Shown one piece after another: positions 59,234-64,000 of a DNA stretch of 64,000 bases. Numbering within the stretch: the stretch's first letter is position 1; each line of letters opens with the position of its first letter. A program made the translations under genes and the position numbers. Source of the stretch: Chitinophaga sedimenti (GTDB taxonomy: Bacteria; Bacteroidota; Bacteroidia; Chitinophagales; Chitinophagaceae); NCBI RefSeq assembly GCF_023156195.1, contig NZ_JAKUKA010000001.1, positions 3,968,001 to 4,032,000 of the forward strand, read 5' to 3'. The notes under the pieces were generated by a model. It had not been told where the DNA came from, made no database searches, and was given only the letters and a program-made list of their open reading frames with translations.

Positions 59234-60586
59234 ATGAAACAGATTTATCAAAAATACCGGGAACATTACCGGGACAATTTTTACTTAGCTTACCCGATCG
59301 TTATCTCCCAATTAGGCCACACGCTTGTAGGTCTCTCGGACAGCCTCATCATCGGCCATACCGGCAAGGTGCCGCTGGCGGCCGTATCGCTGGGCAACAG
59401 CATGTTCACCACCTTCCTGGTGTGCGGCATTGGCATATCGTATGGTCTTACCCCGCTGATCGCGCAGGCGAACGGCCGGGGCGACAAGCAAAGCTGCGGA
59501 CACCTGCTGGGCAATAGTTTGCTGGTGAACATCGTCACCGGCATCCTGTTATGCGGTATCATTTTAGGCTGCGCACACTTTATTGGTTATATGGGACAGG
59601 AAGCCGGCGTAGCCGCACAGGCCAAACCGTTCCTGATTTTCCTGGCCATATCGATGCTGCCGCTGATGGTGTTTATGACCTTCAAACAATTTGCGGAAGG
59701 ACTGGGTTTCACGAAACAGGCGATGAACATCAGCATTATTGGTAACCTGCTGAACATTGCCATTGGCGTAACGCTGGTATTCGGTTTATTCGGCGCGCCG
59801 AAAATGGGCGTGCTGGGTGTGGGTATTGCTACACTGACGGACAGGATCATCATGGGCATCACCATGGCCTGGTACGTACTGCGTGCAAAGCATTTTAAAC
59901 CTTATCTCGACACTTTCCGTTCCGGCGGCTACAAGTGGCCTACTATTAAAAAGATCACCGGCATTGGCGCCCCTGTCGCTTTACAGGGCGTGTTTGAAGT
60001 GAGCGCCTTCGGTGGTGCGGCAATTCTCGTGGGCTGGATTGGTGCGGCGGAACTGGCCGCGCACCAGATCGCGATTTCGCTGGCATCGATGACGTACATG
60101 ATGGCGAGCGGTATATCTTCCGCGGCAGGCATCCGCAGTGGTAATAATTTGGGGAAGAAGAATTTCTTCGGCCTGCGTTTAAGCGCGATTGCCAGTTATC
60201 ATATGGTGATCGTGATGATGAGCATTACAGCGATCTTGTTTTTGGCATTCTGCAATGTACTGCCCAGGTTTTATATCAGCGACCCGGGTGTAATCGCCAT
60301 CGCCGCACAACTGATCGTGATCGCCGCCTTCTTCCAGCTATTTGATGGTACGCAGGTGGTTGGTCTGGGTGTGTTACGCGGCCTCGGCGACGTGCGCCTG
60401 CCGACGATCATTACGTTCCTGGCTTATTGGGTGCTGGGTCTGCCGATTGCGTGGCTGCTGGGCTTTACGTTGAAGTTTGGCGTACAGGGTGTCTGGTGGG
60501 GTTTATCTCTTGGGTTGATGGTAGCGTCTGTGCTGTTGTTCTTCCGCTTTCACTATAAAACTAAAAAACTGGAAGCCACCGCTTAA
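59234..60586 (+). CDS. MATE family efflux transporter
   Basis: Sodium- or proton-driven multidrug/toxin exporter, 450 residues and 12 helices. N-terminal signature YPIVISQLGHTLVGLSDSLI, then SLGNSMFTTFLVCGIGISYG and GLTPLIAQANGRGD; the second half repeats the fold (ALQGVFEVSAFGGAAILVGW, DGTQVVGLGVLRGLGDVRLP). The ATG at 59234 is chosen: an earlier one at 59171 lies within the dnaB terminator. Substrate unknown. rsmE follows nine bases after the stop. Intact. Confidence 0.92.
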   Translation: MKQIYQKYREHYRDNFYLAYPIVISQLGHTLVGLSDSLIIGHTGKVPLAAVSLGNSMFTTFLVCGIGISYGLTPLIAQANGRGDKQSCGHLLGNSLLVNIVTGILLCGIILGCAHFIGYMGQEAGVAAQAKPFLIFLAISMLPLMVFMTFKQFAEGLGFTKQAMNISIIGNLLNIAIGVTLVFGLFGAPKMGVLGVGIATLTDRIIMGITMAWYVLRAKHFKPYLDTFRSGGYKWPTIKKITGIGAPVALQGVFEVSAFGGAAILVGWIGAAELAAHQIAISLASMTYMMASGISSAAGIRSGNNLGKKNFFGLRLSAIASYHMVIVMMSITAILFLAFCNVLPRFYISDPGVIAIAAQLIVIAAFFQLFDGTQVVGLGVLRGLGDVRLPTIITFLAYWVLGLPIAWLLGFTLKFGVQGVWWGLSLGLMVASVLLFFRFHYKTKKLEATA

Positions 60587-60591
60587 CTTTG
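60584..60591 (+). promoter_or_regulatory. -7 box TAACTTTG overlapping the MATE stop codon
   Basis: Four bases before the ATG of rsmE (60596); allows rsmE to be transcribed on its own. Confidence 0.45.
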
Positions 60592-60595
60592 CCGC

Positions 60596-61297
60596 ATGCA
60601 TATCTTTTACGCCAAAGGGCTCACTGCCGCGCAACCACTGTATACGATGGACGAACCCACGTCCAAATACTGCATCCGGGTGCTGCGCATGGAGAAAGGA
60701 AACAAGGTGTTGCTGGCCGACGGGCTGGGCAACAAGTACGAGGCTGCTATTGTGGACGATAACCGCAAGAAGTGCGTATTGTCCGTTGCTTCGGTGACTG
60801 TTATGCCAGCACCACCCTGTTCCTTACACATCGCGATCGCGTTTACCAAAAACGTATCGCGCATGGAGTGGTTTTTGGAAAAGGCGGTGGAGATTGGCGT
60901 AACACATATTACACCTTTGCTGACGGCGCGTACGGAGCGCGAGAAGTTTAAGGCGGAACGGTTTGAGAATATATTGGTGTCGGCGATGTTGCAGTCGCAG
61001 CAGTTCTATATACCTGTTTTAGCTGAACCCACTTCGTTTGATAAAGTAGTTGGCGTTCCGTTTAGTCAGCGATTTATAGCGCATTGTTTGCCGGAGCGTA
61101 AAACACATTTGCTGGATGCTGCGAAGCCTGGCGCTGATGCGATGATATTGATCGGGCCGGAAGGGGATTTTTCTCCGGAGGAAATTGCGGTGGCGTTGGC
61201 GGCGGGGTTTGAGCCGGTGTCGTTGGGGAATACGCGGTTAAGGACGGAGACGGCGGGGATGGTTGCAGCGACGTTACTGGCAGGGGTGAACAGGTAA
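60596..61297 (+). CDS. rsmE: 16S rRNA (uracil-1498-N3)-methyltransferase RsmE
   Basis: SPOUT-class SAM methyltransferase for m3U1498 of 16S rRNA, 233 residues. N-terminal PUA-like domain (EPTSKYCIRVLRMEKGNKVL, DGLGNKYEAAIVDD), then the knotted domain with AFTKNVSRMEWFLEKAVEIG, ARTEREKFKAERFENILVSA, LIGPEGDFSPEEI and LGNTRLRTETAGM, which binds SAM. Intact; same strand as the MATE gene, nine bases apart. Confidence 0.95.
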   Translation: MHIFYAKGLTAAQPLYTMDEPTSKYCIRVLRMEKGNKVLLADGLGNKYEAAIVDDNRKKCVLSVASVTVMPAPPCSLHIAIAFTKNVSRMEWFLEKAVEIGVTHITPLLTARTEREKFKAERFENILVSAMLQSQQFYIPVLAEPTSFDKVVGVPFSQRFIAHCLPERKTHLLDAAKPGADAMILIGPEGDFSPEEIAVALAAGFEPVSLGNTRLRTETAGMVAATLLAGVNR

Positions 61298-61393
61298 AAA
61301 TGCCCGGTGCAGATGCACCAGGCGTATCACCAAACAATTATTATCTCTAAAATTCAATCACTCCTTTATCGTCCACTCGTGACGAAAATACTT

Positions 61394-62398
61394 TTACCTG
61401 ATTTCATGTAATTCATCGGGCCATAGATCATAGCATGCTACGAATGCGGCGGTGAACTCGTGCACATCCGTGTAACCGCACTGGCGGGCGATGTACGTTT
61501 CGTTCAGGCGCTGGTCTGCCGGATAACGGCGGATGAGGGCGAAGGCAGCTTCCATGCGGCAGTGCGTAATGATTTCTTCCGCGCGGAGGAAGTAGTTGCC
61601 GACGAATACGCTGTTGATGGCGTCGGCGTTTACGCCGGCTTCGAGTATGAGCTGCTCCATATCGAGGCCGCGGGCGGCTTTTTGGATGATGTAGTTGAGC
61701 TGACGGCGGGCGACACGCATTGGTTCGCTGAGGTCCGGTAGCAACAGGTGACTGTTGTCCGGGAGTAAGCATTGTTTGGCGTACTGGCGGAACAGGGCGA
61801 TGCACACCGGGCGTAAATATATTTGCGCGATGGCCGGTTCGTAGCGGCAATAGCGGATGAGGTCGAGGAAGTAATGTGTTACGGGCGTCATTCTTACGGG
61901 TACGGTATTGAGTACACCGCAGTTTCTTTCGGCCAGGCGATCGATGATGGGCTGTAGGTCTTTGTAGCTTTTCGATAACATCCAGAGTTGTTCTTTGGTG
62001 ATATCGAGGTGCATGCACACGTAATCCCTGTAGCTGGGTAAAAATTCCGCATCGTGCGGGGCCATGTTTAATTCCACGCCGAACATCTCCTCTTCTACCA
62101 GCGGGACGTTTTGTATGCCGGACAAGGTAGCGTCTACATTGTTTTGCAGCATGAAGAACAGGGATACTGTTTCGCGCTTCGGCATGGGAAATACGGCCTG
62201 TTTGCGGTTAACGATGAATACGTGGTACTGGATTTTGAATTCTCGTGCTTCGATCAATTGAGAAAGGAGTTCGCCCCATTCATATAACTGATAAAGCGGG
62301 ATGGTGGGTGCAATGCGATAATGTTCCAACGAGGGCGGAAAGATACCGGGCACTCCATTTGGCATGGGTGAACGCGGATCTGTAGGAAAGAGCATCAT
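61394..62398 (-). CDS. AraC family transcriptional regulator-like protein
   Basis: A 334-residue protein. The C-terminus has the two-helix-turn-helix layout of AraC: GLDMEQLILEAGVNADAINS and AFALIRRYPADQRLNETYIA with RQCGYTDVHEFTAAFVACYD, where the second matches the conserved G-Y-x-D-x-x-x-F pattern. The first 200 residues are a mixed alpha/beta sensor region (FIVNRKQAVFPMPKRETVSL, DITKEQLWMLSKSYKDLQPI) I cannot place. No adjacent operon makes the target obvious. Intact; start ATG at 62398 or the next codon. Confidence 0.75.
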   Translation of the reverse strand: MMLFPTDPRSPMPNGVPGIFPPSLEHYRIAPTIPLYQLYEWGELLSQLIEAREFKIQYHVFIVNRKQAVFPMPKRETVSLFFMLQNNVDATLSGIQNVPLVEEEMFGVELNMAPHDAEFLPSYRDYVCMHLDITKEQLWMLSKSYKDLQPIIDRLAERNCGVLNTVPVRMTPVTHYFLDLIRYCRYEPAIAQIYLRPVCIALFRQYAKQCLLPDNSHLLLPDLSEPMRVARRQLNYIIQKAARGLDMEQLILEAGVNADAINSVFVGNYFLRAEEIITHCRMEAAFALIRRYPADQRLNETYIARQCGYTDVHEFTAAFVACYDLWPDELHEIR

Positions 62399-62533
62399 AT
62401 TAAAGGGTTTGAGAGGCGCTATTGGCGCAAGATTGGTTTACTAAATTCTATCTGCAAGAAAGAAAATATGGTGCGCAGGAAACGAGACCAACGTTACACT
62501 CATTAAGATCCCGCCCCCGCGGCCATATAATCA

Positions 62534-63673
62534 TTACCAAAGTGTAGTTGTGCCGTCCTTAGTATCATGTTTGATGCCGCTGGTTACTTCCAGCGTACGG
62601 AGAAAATCATCCAGCGGTTCTTTTTTGAAGATGGTGCCGGTAAATCTTTCCGTTTTAATACCCGATCTTTTAAAGACCACTTTCACCCCGTACCATCTTT
62701 CCAACACGGCTGCAACTTCTCCCAGCTGTGTATTGTCTAAATGATACTGTCCTTTCATCCACAGGAGGTCATCTTCATTGAGCGCTGCTTTTCGCATGCC
62801 TTTGTCGACCTCGTACGTAACTGCCTCTCCTGGCTTGAGGCGGAGTTGCTCAACCCCTGAAGTAAAAGCAACCGCGCCTTCTACCAGGGAGACCTTCACT
62901 GACTGTTGTGCATAGTTGTTAAGGTTAAAGGCTGTACCTAAAACCCTGACTTCACCTAGATCAGATTTCACTATAAAAGGTTGATGCTCTTTTTTCGCGA
63001 TTTTAAAATAGGCCTCGCCTTTCAGGCGGACTTCTCTCGTATCTCCCTTAAACTTAAAAGGGAATTCTAAGGAAGAAGCAGAGTTGAGAAACACTTCGGA
63101 GCCATCGGCCAGTACCAGGTGGTAATCCATGCCTACGGGCACCCAGAGTTTATTCATTCCCGATGCATCCACTTCATCGGGCGCCCGGAAGCTGAGTGTT
63201 TTTCCTCTGTTCGTCAGCTTCGCGCCATCTATCTCCCACTCTTCTTGTGTTCCAACGTTTACTGATTGTCCGCCCGCTGTGGTGAGCAGCAACTGCGATG
63301 TGTTGCTATTCACACTGGCGGTTGGATGAATATTTTTTGCGGTCGTTTCTACCTGCTGCATTTGCGGCAGCAGCCGAACAACGAATGTTATCAAAATAGC
63401 AGCGCAGGCAGCGGTCAGTATCCACCTGATACCGCGCTTACGTTTTTTTTTAGACCAGACATCGTTCATCACACGATCGTAACTCTCTTCTTCCGTCCAT
63501 CCGGCCATGGCTGGCGATTCATCAAAAGCTATCACTTCCTTTCTCAACTGTTGGAATTCTTCCTGCAAGTCCGGATCTGCATCCATGACCCTTTGAAGTT
63601 CCAAATCATCTTCCAGCCCGATTAAGCCAAACAATTTCAGTTTCATCAACTGGGTTATCTTTTCCTTTTCCAT
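62534..63673 (-). CDS. FecR family anti-sigma/regulatory protein
   Basis: 379 residues, intact. N-terminal cytoplasmic part (LMKLKLFGLIGLEDDLELQR), a membrane helix (WILTAACAAILITFVVRLLP), the FecR domain (HLVLADGSEVFLNSASSLEF, REVRLKGEAYFKIAKKEHQP, RVLGTAFNLNNY) and DUF4974 (GEVAAVLERWYGVKVVFKRS). It should pair with an ECF sigma gene, probably upstream and outside the window, and a TonB receptor, which is not downstream here (the next gene is the AraC-like one). So it is either the end of a locus or a lone FecR. Confidence 0.9.
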   Translation of the reverse strand: MEKEKITQLMKLKLFGLIGLEDDLELQRVMDADPDLQEEFQQLRKEVIAFDESPAMAGWTEEESYDRVMNDVWSKKKRKRGIRWILTAACAAILITFVVRLLPQMQQVETTAKNIHPTASVNSNTSQLLLTTAGGQSVNVGTQEEWEIDGAKLTNRGKTLSFRAPDEVDASGMNKLWVPVGMDYHLVLADGSEVFLNSASSLEFPFKFKGDTREVRLKGEAYFKIAKKEHQPFIVKSDLGEVRVLGTAFNLNNYAQQSVKVSLVEGAVAFTSGVEQLRLKPGEAVTYEVDKGMRKAALNEDDLLWMKGQYHLDNTQLGEVAAVLERWYGVKVVFKRSGIKTERFTGTIFKKEPLDDFLRTLEVTSGIKHDTKDGTTTLW

Positions 63674-64000
63674 AACACTTACACCTGGGTGTATAAATAA
63701 GAGTTGGAAGAGGATTGTTTCGGGTGAGGCGAAGATGCATTATTTCTCCTCGTTCCGGCTTTACCCCGGTCTGCAGGTAAAGGAATTTCCTTACCCGGAC
63801 ACGATCCCTTTTGGGGCTTCCTTTTACATAGATGCTTACCCGGGAAGTTATGGGTGAGCTCCCTCACAATTTTCCCTGGTAGATGGGGTGGCAGGCTCAT
63901 TTAACCAGGTGTTGATTGAAATATGCTGGAACCGGCGATGGTCAATTAAATGGGTGGCAGGATTTGTTTCATTTAAAAGAATCTACCTTAACTCCAACAT
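63674..64000. other. Upstream region of the second FecR gene
   Basis: 327 bases without a convincing gene. An inverted repeat TACACC-TG-GGTGTA (63680-63693) lies seven bases before the ATG at 63673 and could hide or mark the ribosome entry site. Confidence 0.45.

Noticed and set aside
63679..63900. 73-residue frame upstream of FecR
   Set aside because: Low-complexity, Pro/Lys/Ser-rich, no domain and no promoter; overlaps the inverted repeat before FecR.
1..64000. Widespread pseudogenes or genome decay
   Set aside because: Breaks are single bases, hit essential genes (atpD, atpG, dnaX, dnaB, pheT, pyrD), and all restored genes reach the normal family length; sequencing error is simpler.

Overview
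This 64 kb window is chromosomal DNA of a Bacteroidota bacterium, most likely a member of Chitinophagaceae (Chitinophaga-like). The signs are Bacteroidota promoters (TTTG, about 19 bases, TAnnTTTG), TonB-dependent receptors with FecI/FecR regulators, a PorT protein and a C-terminal sorting domain of the type IX secretion system (T9SS), the families DUF4249, DUF1501, DUF1800 and DUF4920, and a mixture of housekeeping genes typical of the phylum. I see no tRNA, rRNA, insertion sequence, prophage or CRISPR array.

Layout. 0-8 kb: start of atpD, an exported phosphoesterase, small genes, and a three-gene TolC / MacB-like permease / adaptor export operon. 8-15 kb: dnaX, pdhC and a membrane OB-fold protein plus flotillin pair. 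15-22.7 kb: a GbsR/MarR regulator with a neighbouring oxidoreductase that carries the same operator, then engB, ubiE, porT, pyrC and a MutS-like ATPase. 22.8-29.8 kb: comM-like gene, a four-copy 185-bp tandem array that looks like promoter-sRNA-terminator cassettes, an EF-G paralogue and an ABC exporter. 30-37.8 kb: a TonB receptor with a small His-rich exported protein, a DUF1501/DUF1800 pair and a thiolase. 37.9-43 kb: an ECF sigma, FecR, signalling TonB receptor and DUF4249 lipoprotein cluster. 43-54.6 kb: pyrD, terC, atpG, scpB with a long acidic tail, hydrolases, an acyltransferase, rny and zapA. 54.6-64 kb: pheT, dnaB, a MATE exporter, rsmE, an AraC regulator and a second FecR.

More than half of the long genes are broken by one-base indels (about 44 by hand reconstruction). 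Essential genes such as atpD, atpG, dnaX, dnaB, pheT and pyrD are hit, and each restores to a full-length product, so these are best read as long-read consensus errors and not pseudogenes. Coordinates below span the restored gene. Roughly 17 of the breaks fall inside or against CCNGG sites, which may be the footprint of a DNA methyltransferase.

The most promising new biology is the 185-bp tandem array (24478-25206), followed by a probable programmed frameshift signal in dnaX, a shared operator for the GbsR-like regulator, and a pair of DnaA-box-like sites upstream of dnaB.
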